A DNA stretch of 58,978 bases. Source: Oceanobacillus_B kapialis (lineage in GTDB: Bacteria > Bacillota > Bacilli > Bacillales > Amphibacillaceae). Shown here piece by piece: positions 9,389 through 18,656 of the stretch (positions are counted from its first letter, which is position 1; each line of letters starts with the position of its first letter). The stretch lies in the NCBI RefSeq assembly GCF_042685265.1, contig NZ_JBHUMX010000038.1, one strand, 5' to 3'. The notes below the pieces were generated by a model. The model was not told the origin of the DNA and did no database searches. It saw only the letters and a list, made by a program, of their open reading frames with translations. The translations under genes were made by a program, and so were the position numbers.

Positions 9389-10513
9389 ATGTCTAAATTA
9401 ATAAATATCATTATATTATTTCTTATAGCTTGGGGGGCTTGGCATTTTTATGGTGATGCCTTCCAAAATTCTGGCTTCTCTGGTGTGTATGAAGAGGTCT
9501 CAGCTGACGTCCAAGATATTAAACAGAATCCAGCAGTAAATGCCACCCTAAATACAATAACCGAGGAAATTCAAAACCTAATAGATAATTTAAACATTGG
9601 AGAAGAGTCCCAGCCAACTGATCCTGATGTAGAAAAACCAACCTTAGAAGCTCCAGAAGAACAATCGTTTTCCATTCACAATGTGGAAATTGGTGAGAAA
9701 CGGACTAAGGTTGAAGAAGAAATTGGTGAACCCCAACGATCATCCGCGAATGAATACGGGGTCAACTGGGTGACCTATCATAAGAATTACCATAACTTTT
9801 TCATGGCTGCCTATAACGAAGACGGTAATGTTGCAGGTTTATATACCAATCAAGATCTATTGTCCTCAGAAGACGGCATTACCATAAACAGTTCTAGAGA
9901 AGATGTATTAAATTCATTCGGTGAACCTCTTAAAGCCATTCGTAAAGGTTTAGTGAATTACCAAATACAAAATGATGAGGAATACGACACTTTTCTTATT
10001 GCGAATAATTATGTTACCTTCTTTTATGATAAGCATGAAAATAATACGGTAACCGCCATACAAATTATTCAAGAGGGGCTTGAACAACAAAAAGATGCTT
10101 ATTTTGCTGATCCAGGAAATGGGTTAAAAGAGGGGTTAGAATATCAACTGTTTGATCTTACAAATGCTACAAGAGTAGTACATGGTCTTCCTGTCTTAGA
10201 GTGGAACGAGCCATTACAAGGAACTGCTCGGGAGCACAGCACGGATATGGCAGAAAACAATTATTTTAGCCATACAAACTTAGATGGTCAATCACCCTTC
10301 GACCGCATGACGGAAGATAATATCGCTTATCGAACAGCTGGAGAAAACCTTGCTACCGGTCAGCCTAGCAGTATTTTTGCACATGAAGGCCTGATGAATT
10401 CACTTGGGCATAGGGAAAACATCTTACAAGGAAGTTTCGAAACCTTAGCCGTCGGTGTTTCGTTTAGCGAAAAGGCAAGGCCCTATTATACGGAGAATTT
10501 TGTGACGGAATAA
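9389..10513 (+). CDS. CAP-domain protein, YlbC-like
   Basis: About 374 residues. I chose the ATG at 9389 because AGGATG lies eight bases upstream and the protein then opens with a membrane anchor or signal (LINIIILFLIAWGAWHFY). An earlier in-frame start at 9296 would add a Cys/Tyr-rich stretch without a ribosome site. Residues about 110-225 match the CAP-associated N-terminal region (IGEKRTKVEEEIGEP, NSSREDVLNSFGEP). The CAP/SCP domain follows with HSTDMAENNYFSHTN, GENLATG and GHRENIL and ends PYYTENFVTE. B. subtilis YlbC has the same architecture. It is probably extracytoplasmic; no enzymatic activity is established for the family. Confidence 0.87.
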   Translation: MSKLINIIILFLIAWGAWHFYGDAFQNSGFSGVYEEVSADVQDIKQNPAVNATLNTITEEIQNLIDNLNIGEESQPTDPDVEKPTLEAPEEQSFSIHNVEIGEKRTKVEEEIGEPQRSSANEYGVNWVTYHKNYHNFFMAAYNEDGNVAGLYTNQDLLSSEDGITINSSREDVLNSFGEPLKAIRKGLVNYQIQNDEEYDTFLIANNYVTFFYDKHENNTVTAIQIIQEGLEQQKDAYFADPGNGLKEGLEYQLFDLTNATRVVHGLPVLEWNEPLQGTAREHSTDMAENNYFSHTNLDGQSPFDRMTEDNIAYRTAGENLATGQPSSIFAHEGLMNSLGHRENILQGSFETLAVGVSFSEKARPYYTENFVTE

Positions 10514-10523
10514 AAACTTCAAC

Positions 10524-10572
10524 AAAAAAGAGATTCATCTTGATGGCCTATTCGAAGATGAATCTCTTTTTT
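10524..10572. terminator. bidirectional terminator overlapping the end of the next gene
   Basis: AAAAAAGAGATTCATCTT and its exact complement form an 18-pair stem with A/T tracts on both sides. It terminates the CAP-domain gene. It also contains the last codons of the opposite-strand 10548-10778 frame. Confidence 0.9.
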
Positions 10573-10778
10573 GATACCTTCAATTTTAAACCGTTCAAAA
10601 TATTATAAGATAAGTTTAAAACTGCTATATTCCCTACCGTTTCCATCACGACTGGAAGCGTACCCTCACCTTCTGAAAAATGTAGCACAACTTTATCTTG
10701 ATACCATGGTAGTCCAATAAATAAATCCTCTGGGAGCCTTACCGGTCTTAATCGTAAATTTTTGTCACTTATAAGCAT
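10548..10778 (-). pseudogene. Probable N-terminal remnant of a GNAT acetyltransferase
   Basis: A 76-codon frame follows an AGGTGAG site. Its first 45 residues (LRLRPVRLPEDLFIGLPWYQDKVVLHFSEGEG, TLPVVMETVG) match the start of RimJ/RimL-like acetyltransferases, which usually run to about 170-190 residues. After that point the sequence (NIAVLNLSYNILNGLKLKVSKK) no longer resembles the family, and the frame ends inside a terminator hairpin. I read it as a gene whose 3' two thirds were lost. It lies 17 bases downstream of the transporter gene and is probably cotranscribed. It could instead be a short expressed protein. Confidence 0.55.
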
Positions 10779-10795
10779 CTTCTCACCTAAATTCT

Positions 10796-12034
10796 TTAAT
10801 TTGGTACTTGGGTAATTTTATTTAATTTTCCACTTACCTGTCGAAATCTAATGATATAAACACCTGGAATTGCTAAACATAAGAACCCTATTAACAAACC
10901 AACCTGTGACGACCAATATTCAGGAATAACTCCCGCTAATAAAGTACCAATAGCAGAAAACATCCCACTGATAACGTATGTAGCACTTCTAACTCTGGAT
11001 AGTAATCCATCTGGCGTCACTCCTTGATGTACAGACGCTTGTACCACAAATGCCATTGAAAGAGCACCATCAAAAATCAGCATGCCTATACACAAGACTA
11101 GATAATTATTGAATAATCCAATAAGAAGAACTCCAAATGATGAGACGATTAATAGTACAGTAAGAAACAATAGCCAATTAACTTCTTTGAACCATTTCAT
11201 TATAAGGATACCTATGATATTACCTGCCCCTGCGCAAGATAAGATGATGCCTATAAGCTCCTCAGACAGGTTTAATGTAACCCTTGCATGAAATATAACT
11301 GTTAACACTACAAATACCGTTGAAAAGCTTAAACTACACATAACTAATATACTTATTTTTTGAAAGGGATTTGAGAAAAGATGTTTTACTCCATCTTTTG
11401 CCTGATTAATAAATCTCTTGCTCTTGGTATCAATTCGAGCCCCTTTATTATAGATGAATTTTTCCCTGTAATTAACTTTTGTAATAAACACCATTGAACC
11501 AATTGATAACATTCCACAGACAAATAATGTCACACTTTCCCCTGAAAAAGCTAACAGCAAGCCGCCAAGAACAGGTCCTAAGAGCGTACTAAATGCATCG
11601 GCCGCCTCTAAACTTGTATGTGCTTCTGTTAGCTTGTCCCTACCAGCTACGGCAGGAAGCATTGTCGAGAATGCTGTTCTACTAACTAATGCCACCAGCC
11701 CCATTATAAATAATAGTAGCGCAATAATAGCTGAGTTAAATTGCTCTATCGTTATTAAGAATGTAAGTAGAAAAATACAAACAGCATAAAGCAAGTTACA
11801 TATGGTAGCTATCTTAACTTTATTTCGGGTCTCTACAATAGTTCCTATTGGAATTGCAAATAAGATCGTACCTAACTGCTGGGATAATAACACAAGAGTT
11901 GTTGTAAGTGGTGAGCTAGTTAACCCTAACACAATAAGGGGGATAACTAGCTCTCTAAATCGACCATTCAGAACTGAAAGCAAATCTGAAAACCACAAAA
12001 AACTAAAGTTCTTATTAATTAATTGTAACTTCAT
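10796..12034 (-). CDS. Major-facilitator (MFS) efflux-type transporter
   Basis: The 412-residue protein has about twelve hydrophobic segments. The N-terminus (NKNFSFLWFSDLLSVLNGRFRELVIPLIVL) and the loop GTIVETRNKVKIATICNLLYA fit the MFS subgroup that includes macrolide and enterobactin exporters. AAGGAG precedes the ATG. The truncated acetyltransferase frame follows directly. The substrate is unknown; drug efflux is an inference from the subgroup. Confidence 0.8.
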   Translation of the reverse strand: MKLQLINKNFSFLWFSDLLSVLNGRFRELVIPLIVLGLTSSPLTTTLVLLSQQLGTILFAIPIGTIVETRNKVKIATICNLLYAVCIFLLTFLITIEQFNSAIIALLLFIMGLVALVSRTAFSTMLPAVAGRDKLTEAHTSLEAADAFSTLLGPVLGGLLLAFSGESVTLFVCGMLSIGSMVFITKVNYREKFIYNKGARIDTKSKRFINQAKDGVKHLFSNPFQKISILVMCSLSFSTVFVVLTVIFHARVTLNLSEELIGIILSCAGAGNIIGILIMKWFKEVNWLLFLTVLLIVSSFGVLLIGLFNNYLVLCIGMLIFDGALSMAFVVQASVHQGVTPDGLLSRVRSATYVISGMFSAIGTLLAGVIPEYWSSQVGLLIGFLCLAIPGVYIIRFRQVSGKLNKITQVPN

Positions 12035-12095
12035 AACGAAGCTCCTTAAAAGCGAATCAAATGCTTACTTGAAAAAATCTATGTTTTTCATATTA

Positions 12096-12608
12096 TTACC
12101 TGGCAACATAATCCTCTCGAAATAAACTCATCACATATGCGTCATGGTAACTGCCATTAACAAAATATTGCTTTTTCAGCTCCCCTTCCACTTCAAAACC
12201 AACCTTTCGATATATGTGGATTGCTTTTTCATTAACCTTGATGACATTTAAAGATAACTTATGTATATTTAGTTGATTAAAGCAATAATCCACCACTAAT
12301 TTCGTAGCATCAGCAGCATAGCCCTTCCCCTGGTGATCTGGGTGGATCATGATAGCAAACTGTGCAATTCGATGTCGCTGAATAATACCATAAAGTCCTA
12401 AATAACCAATTTTTTCTTGCCCATGATAAAGCATAAATTGCCTAATGGACTCATTTTCTTGTTGTTGCTCAAAATTTTTCTTTAATTTTTCCATATTTGT
12501 ATAAGGTTCGGAAAACCAATAATCCATTACATCAGGGTTTGTTCTCATGTTGTGTAAGAACTCTAAGTCCTCTTTTTCCAATGGTCGAATATGTAAATTG
12601 TCTGTCAT
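12096..12608 (-). CDS. speG: Spermidine N1-acetyltransferase
   Basis: This 170-residue GNAT enzyme transfers acetyl from acetyl-CoA to spermidine or spermine. The sequence has the SpeG layout: LHIRPLEKEDLEFLHNMRTNPDVMDYWFSEPY at the N-terminus, the acetyl-CoA loop HPDHQGKGYAADATKL, LNIHKLSLNV, then YRKVGFEVEGELKKQYFVNG and YHDAYVMSLFREDY. Length matches the family. It has its own ribosome site (AAAGGTG) and is separated from the transporter by about 60 bases. Polyamine detoxification is the known role in other bacteria. Confidence 0.85.
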   Translation of the reverse strand: MTDNLHIRPLEKEDLEFLHNMRTNPDVMDYWFSEPYTNMEKLKKNFEQQQENESIRQFMLYHGQEKIGYLGLYGIIQRHRIAQFAIMIHPDHQGKGYAADATKLVVDYCFNQLNIHKLSLNVIKVNEKAIHIYRKVGFEVEGELKKQYFVNGSYHDAYVMSLFREDYVAR

Positions 12609-12861
12609 TTATAACACCTTTCCATAATTGTATTAATTCAAATATTAACAAAGTTTTTTATCTTTTTCAGCTTTGGGAGAAGAAACTCCGGAAATTATCC
12701 CTCCCACAAGGTCTACGAATCGTTTTTATTAACTGGTACGGACGTTATGACAACCTTGTATTTTTATAAATGGGTCCTTTAAATTAATTATTATCAGAAC
12801 TATTATGCAGATCTGCTAGATTAGTAAAGTTAACTAACAATACATACAAGAGGTGTAAAGC

Positions 12862-14307
12862 ATGAATTGGTATCTAGTTTGGATTATTGGGTTTCTCGTT
12901 ACGATTTTAGGGGTCGGCGTTTATTACTCTCGTAAAATTAAGACAGCTGACGATTACACCATGGCGAATTTCAGCTTAGGTTTTTTTCCGATATGTGGGA
13001 GTATAATTGCAACGTCACTAGGATCAGCAGCTGTCATCGGGTCTGCTGGGAAAGGTTTTGAAATTGGGATCTCCTGGTTCTTGACAAAACTACCAGTCGC
13101 GGGGTTTTCCATTTTATTAGCACTATTGCTAGGCTCTACGATTCGCAAATTAAAATTGTATACCCTACCGGATTTATTTGTGCGTCGTTTCGGTAAAGCA
13201 TCCGGTCTTATCCCAGCTTTAATTATTAGTATTCTTTACATGACACCTACATTTGGAATGCAAATCGTTGGGATGGGCTCTATCTTAACGACCATTATTG
13301 ATATTTCTGTTACCTCTGCAATGCTGCTAGGTTTTGGGATTTCTGTTCTTTTCACTTTAATGGGTGGACTTCCAAGTGTGGCTTGGACAGATGCAGTCCA
13401 ATCAGTTTTAATATTAGCTGGATTAATTTTGATGTTTATTTTAGGGCTAAACTACGTTGGTGGTACAGAAGCTGTCGCTAATAACACACCACCTGAGCTA
13501 TTTGATATCTTTGGACTTGGCAGTACGGAATTGATTAATTACCTAATTATTTTCGGACCGTTTTATTTGGTATGGCAAACGTCATGGCAGCGCATAGCAG
13601 CTGCAAAGAATGAAAAAATAGCAAAATCCGCTGTTACCACAGGTTTTATATTGACAGCTTTAGTAGGTGTTTTTGCTATAGGAATAGGGATTTTGGCAAG
13701 ACAAGCTCTTCCCGCTAATACAGACCCTGACCTTGTTTACACAGCGTTTCTAACCGAGATTTTCCCTCCATCTATTGGTGGATTTTTCATGGTATCTTTA
13801 TTTGCAGCTGTATTGACTGGCGCAACCTCTTTCTTATTAAGCGGTGCCATGAATATATCAAAGGATATTTACCAAGGATGGATTTCTCCAAATGCTAGTA
13901 GCCAAAAGGTACTAAATGTATCTAGAATCTCTGTCGGTGCTATGGCTTTAGGAGGGCTTCTTGTAGCTCTACTAATTACAGATATTATAGCAATCTACAC
14001 ATATGCTCTTTCTTTATCGGCCATTACAATGGTTGTACCAGTTCTAGCTGCTATGTTTTGGAAGAGAGCTACGAAAGCTGGAATGATTGCAAGTGTAATA
14101 GGATCGTTAGTTGTAGCAGTTGCATGGAGTCTATTAGGAAAACCATTTGGATTACATGAAATTATACCTGGCATGTTGGCTTCCTTTACCATTTTAGTAG
14201 TAGTTAGCCTGCTTACAAAGCATTCATCTGATGAGCAAGTGAAGGCATACTTCTTTTCTATGAAACATGTAAAAGAAACACCTGAACAAGAAACTAAAGC
14301 ACTATAA
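12862..14307 (+). CDS. Sodium:solute symporter (SSS family)
   Basis: The 481-residue membrane protein has about 13 helices. Features include YYSRKIKTADDYTMANFSLG near the N-terminus, GSIIATSLGSAAVIGSAGKGFEIG, and LMGGLPSVAWTDAVQSVLIL, all standard for the SSS family (PutP/PanF-like). GAGGTG lies upstream of the ATG. It is followed after 18 bases by an amidohydrolase gene with its own strong ribosome site, and a GntR regulator faces the pair. The cluster looks like uptake plus hydrolysis of one substrate, perhaps a cyclic amide or acylated compound, whose identity is not visible. Confidence 0.88.
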   Translation: MNWYLVWIIGFLVTILGVGVYYSRKIKTADDYTMANFSLGFFPICGSIIATSLGSAAVIGSAGKGFEIGISWFLTKLPVAGFSILLALLLGSTIRKLKLYTLPDLFVRRFGKASGLIPALIISILYMTPTFGMQIVGMGSILTTIIDISVTSAMLLGFGISVLFTLMGGLPSVAWTDAVQSVLILAGLILMFILGLNYVGGTEAVANNTPPELFDIFGLGSTELINYLIIFGPFYLVWQTSWQRIAAAKNEKIAKSAVTTGFILTALVGVFAIGIGILARQALPANTDPDLVYTAFLTEIFPPSIGGFFMVSLFAAVLTGATSFLLSGAMNISKDIYQGWISPNASSQKVLNVSRISVGAMALGGLLVALLITDIIAIYTYALSLSAITMVVPVLAAMFWKRATKAGMIASVIGSLVVAVAWSLLGKPFGLHEIIPGMLASFTILVVVSLLTKHSSDEQVKAYFFSMKHVKETPEQETKAL

Positions 14308-14325
14308 TCTTGGAGGAGGATTTAA

Positions 14326-15981
14326 ATGACTAACGTTGATTTATTATTTAAAAATGGGAACGTCCTAACACTTGATAAAAATAATACTATTGCCGGTTCG
14401 GTAGCAGTTTCAGATGGTAGAATTATTGGAATCTGGTCAGAACCAGAACCACCAAAGGAAACGGTTAAAATTTCATCCAATACAACAGTAATAGACCTTA
14501 AGGGAGATACTCTATTACCCGGTTTCATTGATACGCATAACCACATCTTAACGCACGGATTAATGCGGGATTGGGTTGATTGTAGCACCCCACCAAACAA
14601 AACTATCAAAGACATTAAATCTGCAATTTCTAATGCAACTAGTGAATTGCCTGACGGAGATTGGGTGCAAGGGTATGGGTATGATGATACCCTTTTAGAG
14701 GATCAAAGACATCCTACCAGATATGATTTGGATGAAGTTTCACCAGATAATCCAGTGTTTATCAAACATATTTCTGGACATTTAGCTGTAGCAAATTCAG
14801 TCGCAATGGAATTAGCTGGTTTAAATAATCATACTGATGACCCTCCATCAGGTCATTTTGGAAGAGATGATAACGGAAAACTAAATGGTGTTCTCTATGA
14901 GCATGAAGCTATGCAAGTTATTCAACAGATTATCCCACAAAAAGCGGTAGATGAGATGGTTATTAATCTAGAAAAAGCAGCATCTGAGTATATATCTCAT
15001 GGGATAACAACAAACAGTGATGCGGCTGTAAGAAATAGACAGGAGTTAGAAGTCCATCTTAAAGCAGCCAAAACAAATAAAAATCCTATGAGAACACAAT
15101 TAATGATTATGCACAATCTCTTTAGAGATGGAGAAGTATTTGGCGCCTATACACCAGAGGAGCTCAATGAAGAGATAATGAGTAACTCTAATGGGCTCGC
15201 TAAGCTTGATAGTGCAAAAATGTTTCAGGATGGTTCTATTCAAGGACTAACAGGAGCATTAAGGGAAGGTTATTATAAAAACCCAGGTTTAAAAGGGGAT
15301 TTAATTCATGATCAGGAATCCTTTCAAGAAGAAGTACTCGACTTGCATCGACGTGGATTCCGCATTACCACCCACGGGAATGGAGACCGGGCAATAGGAT
15401 CTATTTTAGATGCCTATGAATATGCTTTTTCTAAACATCCAAGGGAAAACCACAAACATCGAATTGAACATGTCCAAGCAGCGACCACGGGCGATTTAGA
15501 AAAGATGGCAACTCTTGATGTAGCTGGTTCATTCTTTATTAACCACGTGTATTATTGGGGTGATAGACATAAGAATATCTTCCTTGGACCAGAGAGAGCT
15601 AAACGAATCAGTCCGCTGGCAGAAGCTGTGCAACATAACTTATTATTTACCTTGCATTCTGATTGCCCAATCACACCTATTTCGCCTTTATTCTCGGTAT
15701 GGGCTGCAGTGAACCGGATTACTAGGAACGGTGAAATACTTGGACCCGAGCAAAAAATAGACGTTATCACCGCACTAAAAGCGATGACAATTTACGGCGC
15801 GGAACTTATATTTGATAGCGAAAACCTTGGGAGTATCGAAGTTGGTAAACTAGCAGATTTCACAGTACTTGAAGCAGATCCTACAACTGTTGACCCTATA
15901 GAAATCAAAGATATAAAAATAAAGTCAACAATCATTAACGGAAAAATTGTTTATGGAAATAAAGCTCAAGTAGTGAGTTAG
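14326..15981 (+). CDS. Metal-dependent amidohydrolase, YtcJ-like
   Basis: The 551-residue cytosolic enzyme has the Amidohydro_3 layout. The metal-site motif GFIDTHNHI is at about residues 66-74. Then come HISGHLAVANSVA, the bridging-lysine segment SAKMFQDGS, FRITTHGNGDRAI, HRIEHVQ and LHSDCPI. The C-terminal part ends in the beta-sandwich signature GSIEVGKLADFTVLE. GGAGGAGG precedes the ATG. It is very probably translated with the symporter from one transcript and hydrolyses its cargo. The family acts on N-acyl and cyclic amides; the exact substrate is unknown. Confidence 0.88.
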   Translation: MTNVDLLFKNGNVLTLDKNNTIAGSVAVSDGRIIGIWSEPEPPKETVKISSNTTVIDLKGDTLLPGFIDTHNHILTHGLMRDWVDCSTPPNKTIKDIKSAISNATSELPDGDWVQGYGYDDTLLEDQRHPTRYDLDEVSPDNPVFIKHISGHLAVANSVAMELAGLNNHTDDPPSGHFGRDDNGKLNGVLYEHEAMQVIQQIIPQKAVDEMVINLEKAASEYISHGITTNSDAAVRNRQELEVHLKAAKTNKNPMRTQLMIMHNLFRDGEVFGAYTPEELNEEIMSNSNGLAKLDSAKMFQDGSIQGLTGALREGYYKNPGLKGDLIHDQESFQEEVLDLHRRGFRITTHGNGDRAIGSILDAYEYAFSKHPRENHKHRIEHVQAATTGDLEKMATLDVAGSFFINHVYYWGDRHKNIFLGPERAKRISPLAEAVQHNLLFTLHSDCPITPISPLFSVWAAVNRITRNGEILGPEQKIDVITALKAMTIYGAELIFDSENLGSIEVGKLADFTVLEADPTTVDPIEIKDIKIKSTIINGKIVYGNKAQVVS

Positions 15982-15988
15982 CATGAGT

Positions 15989-16032
15989 AAGACATAAAAC
16001 TGCTGCCTTATTAGGTGGTGGCAGTTTTATGT
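15989..16032. terminator. bidirectional terminator between the amidohydrolase and gntR
   Basis: CATAAAACTGCTGCC pairs with GGTGGCAGTTTTATG across a nine-base loop. The U-rich arms suit both convergent genes. Confidence 0.8.
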
Positions 16033-16034
16033 AC

Positions 16035-16754
16035 TTATTGCTTTCTGGATAATTTAATTTTAAAGGAATACATATCAGACCTATAATAGGCGTTTTCAAA
16101 TTCTACAAACTTTCCATTTATATCCGTAATAACTCTATTAGCATTTAACACATGAGAGTTATTAGGAATATTTAATAACGCAGCATCCTCTTTTGAAATT
16201 TTAACCGATTTAATAATTTGCTCAGCTTCGAAAGTCTTTCCACCTAGTTCTCGCTCTAATAAGTCATAAAATGCTTCTGTATTTAAATCATACTTACTTA
16301 AATTTCTACCTAATTCTATTGGGTAATAATGTCGCTCGATACCTAAAGGGATATTGTTTGCATATTTAAGCCGCTTAAAATGGTAAGCTTTACTTAAACC
16401 TGTTATTTCTTTGGTAAAATCATCTAACACAATTATCTCTGCCTTTAGTAATTTTGTATCGGGGATCATACCCATTCGTTCTATTATTTCGTTCGTGCTA
16501 CTTAAATTTCCTAACCAATCATTTACAGGTCTTAAAACTACAAAGGTACCCTTTCCAGGTCTTTTTTCAAGGATTCCTTCATTAACTAGTTGATTAATAC
16601 TTTGTCGCACCGTGCTTCTACTTACATAATATTCATCCATTAGCTCTCTTTCACTTGGAATTTTTTTAGTATATTTTCCGTCAAATATTTTCTTTTTTAT
16701 AGCCTCTCTTAATTGATTATGCAGAGGTATGGAATTTGTATAATTAAGAGACAT
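16035..16754 (-). CDS. GntR/HutC-family transcriptional regulator (UTRA domain)
   Basis: 239 residues from the ATG at 16754, chosen because GGGGGAA lies seven bases before it and the family starts here. A longer frame reaches 16823. The winged helix covers about 10-75 (SIPLHNQLREAIKKKIFDG, IPSERELMDEYYVSRSTVRQ, GILEKRPGKGTFV). The UTRA ligand domain covers about 90-235 (FKRLKYANNIPLGIERHYYP, NRVITDINGKFVEFENAYYRSDMY). It converges on the symporter-amidohydrolase operon and is the obvious candidate regulator, sensing the substrate or product. A TTAGT-N7-ACTAA dyad lies about 20 bases upstream of the symporter start, but assigning it as operator is speculative. Confidence 0.85.
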   Translation of the reverse strand: MSLNYTNSIPLHNQLREAIKKKIFDGKYTKKIPSERELMDEYYVSRSTVRQSINQLVNEGILEKRPGKGTFVVLRPVNDWLGNLSSTNEIIERMGMIPDTKLLKAEIIVLDDFTKEITGLSKAYHFKRLKYANNIPLGIERHYYPIELGRNLSKYDLNTEAFYDLLERELGGKTFEAEQIIKSVKISKEDAALLNIPNNSHVLNANRVITDINGKFVEFENAYYRSDMYSFKIKLSRKQ

Positions 16755-16919
16755 CGAAAGTTCCCCCAACGCTTTAGTATGGTAATTTTGTAGACTTGGA
16801 GATTGAAAAAGATCTAAAATCATTAAATAGTCTAATTTTAATCATTAATACCATTAAAGCCTGAGAGAAGCAAGCCGTATTATCTGATATGTATTATAAA
16901 CACCATTAATAGATTTCCC

Positions 16920-17708
16920 TCATAACCTCCTAAATCGAAAAATAGCAACAGGCGGGATCTCATACCAATCAAATTTGGTAGCACCTGTTTCTTCTTGGAA
17001 ACTTGGTTCTTCCAGGCCATCCAACACGAAGCCTAGCTCAGAAAATAACTTTATATACGCATTTAGTGGTCTATGAAACATATAGTGGGGAACATTCTGA
17101 CCCTTTATTCCAATTGCTTCATAAGCCTCAGGTTTGAGATATTTAAAAGTTTGAATGCTATTTCTCGTAACAATTTTCCCATCAACATCTTCTGACTCAT
17201 TTATTTGTTTAACACCAGGGGTTTGAAAACAAGGGTGCGTAATCGAGAATACAAATGTCCCGTCTGGCTTTAATACCTGATATAATGTCTTTATTAATGG
17301 AATAATGTCCGCAATGTCCATTAATGCCATATTTGCTACGGCACTGTCATATTGCAATTTAGCGACTGCACTCAATTCGTCCAAGCTAGTGGCATCTATC
17401 ACTTTATAATCAATTTGATTCAGATATTCTTTAGACCGCTTTTTTGCTCGTTCAATCATCGTAGCACTATAATCGAACGCAACTACTTTTGCACCTAGTT
17501 CCGCCAGTCTTCGTGAGAAATTTCCATTCCCACATGCAATATCTAATATGGTTTGTCCCTTTTTTAAAGCTAACAATTTTTCTGTGTATGGTCTTATTAA
17601 CTCGCGGTGAAATCGGTTACTCTCCCCTCCCATGTAGTCATCCCAATTTCCAGCATTTGTTTCCCATCTCGCCTGGGAATCTTCTATAAGTTCCTTCCAT
17701 TCCCTCAA
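16920..17708 (-). CDS. Class I SAM-dependent methyltransferase
   Basis: 262 residues starting at a TTG eight bases after AAGGGG. Motif I is ILDIACGNGNFSRRLAELG at about 54-72. It is followed by VVAFDYSATMIERAKKR and the post-I region YDSAVANMALMDIADI, which are typical of methyltransferase domains 11/25. The C-terminal part (FSITHPCFQTPG, PHYMFHRPLNAYIKLFSELGF) matches Bacillus small-molecule methyltransferases. The acceptor is unknown. It lies at the downstream end of a minus-strand run of acetyltransferases and related small-molecule enzymes. Confidence 0.82.
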   Translation of the reverse strand: MREWKELIEDSQARWETNAGNWDDYMGGESNRFHRELIRPYTEKLLALKKGQTILDIACGNGNFSRRLAELGAKVVAFDYSATMIERAKKRSKEYLNQIDYKVIDATSLDELSAVAKLQYDSAVANMALMDIADIIPLIKTLYQVLKPDGTFVFSITHPCFQTPGVKQINESEDVDGKIVTRNSIQTFKYLKPEAYEAIGIKGQNVPHYMFHRPLNAYIKLFSELGFVLDGLEEPSFQEETGATKFDWYEIPPVAIFRFRRL

Positions 17709-17730
17709 CCTTATTACCCCTTTCTTTTAA

Positions 17731-18243
17731 CTAAATATAATAAGCCATTAAAATATCATCACTGTACGTGCCATCTTCATATTTTATTTGGTTAATTTGT
17801 TTACCCTCTTCTTTAAATCCCATACACTTGTATACATGAATAGCCCTTTTGTTAAGTGACGTCACACCTAGACAAATCTTTTCTATGTTATTCTCTTTTC
17901 TAGCCCAGTCAATCAGGCGCTCAAGGAGCTTTGTGCCAATACCTTGGTTGGTATATTCATCTACAATTCCCATGCCCAGTGATCCTGTATGTTGCAGACG
18001 AGAAGGTACGTACCGATTAAAAATTAAGAAACCAACTATGTTACTATTAAACTCCGCAACAATATACAAGTTATTTTTCTCCTGGCTCTTACGTATTTTT
18101 TCTATTTCTACATTAGGGTTATCCGGTAGCTCACCTGAAGAAGATATAAAGAATTTTGTTGTCTTTTGTGAAAGGATAATTTCTTTTTTTATATGTATTA
18201 ATGCGGGTGCATCTTCTTCTTCGGCAATTCGAATCATTATCAT
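17731..18243 (-). CDS. GNAT-family N-acetyltransferase
   Basis: The 170-residue protein has the GNAT core GMGIVDEYTNQGIGTKLLERLIDWA (acetyl-CoA loop Q-G-I-G) and the C-terminal LGVTSLNKRAIHVYKCMGFKEEG. AGGAGG precedes the ATG. It resembles the family of Bacillus acetyltransferases often annotated as phosphinothricin- or PaiA-like. The acceptor is unknown. It is 22 bases upstream of the methyltransferase gene and probably cotranscribed. Confidence 0.8.
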   Translation of the reverse strand: MIMIRIAEEEDAPALIHIKKEIILSQKTTKFFISSSGELPDNPNVEIEKIRKSQEKNNLYIVAEFNSNIVGFLIFNRYVPSRLQHTGSLGMGIVDEYTNQGIGTKLLERLIDWARKENNIEKICLGVTSLNKRAIHVYKCMGFKEEGKQINQIKYEDGTYSDDILMAYYI

Positions 18244-18335
18244 TAATTAACCTCCTATTCACAAAGCATATAAATACGGAAATAATAGGTACGTTTTAGT
18301 TGTAAAGGAATAGAGTGCCCAGTAAAGTGACGTAT

Positions 18336-18656
18336 TTATTTCAACTCGCCCTTCATCTTCCTAGCTTCTTCTAACATAAAGGAAACAAGACAAACGAGCA
18401 CCCCACTTAGTGAAACAAATAGCCCCACTGTGGACGAATTGTTTGTAGTTAAAATAAGTGCTATTCCGAATAAAGTAACAGAGATTCCTAACAGTGATAA
18501 AAGTATATCCTCTCTCCCTTTTTTTACTTTGCCATTATATAACCTAAGTAGACCCCTAAAGGAATTGACGCCCAAGTAGTGAAAAGCGACAAAACAAAAT
18601 ATCTTACTAAATTTTTTAAGAACTGTAAAAAACCAAATGTGGCGCCAATCCCCCAA
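18336..18656 (-). CDS. Small membrane protein frame with uncertain start
   Basis: The last 60 residues (DILLSLLGISVTLFGIALIL, GLFVSLSGVLVCLVSFMLEE) form two convincing transmembrane helices with a basic end. The part upstream of about 18530 overlaps the neighbouring 93-codon gene in another frame and reads like a shadow. GGGAGAGAGG lies right after that gene's stop, but no ATG, GTG or TTG follows at a usual distance. It is either a short protein using an unusual start or a decayed gene. Function unknown. Confidence 0.35.
   Translation of the reverse strand: MGDWRHIWFFTVLKKFSKIFCFVAFHYLGVNSFRGLLRLYNGKVKKGREDILLSLLGISVTLFGIALILTTNNSSTVGLFVSLSGVLVCLVSFMLEEARKMKGELK

Noticed and set aside
9112..9396. 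94-codon frame upstream of the CAP-domain gene
   Set aside because: Low-complexity sequence from AT-rich DNA with no ribosome site; it overlaps the start of the real gene in another frame.
18336..18530. Treating the two small membrane frames at 18.3-18.8 kb as one frameshifted gene
   Set aside because: The first has a natural end and a ribosome-like site follows its stop; a fusion is not needed, though the second start remains unclear.
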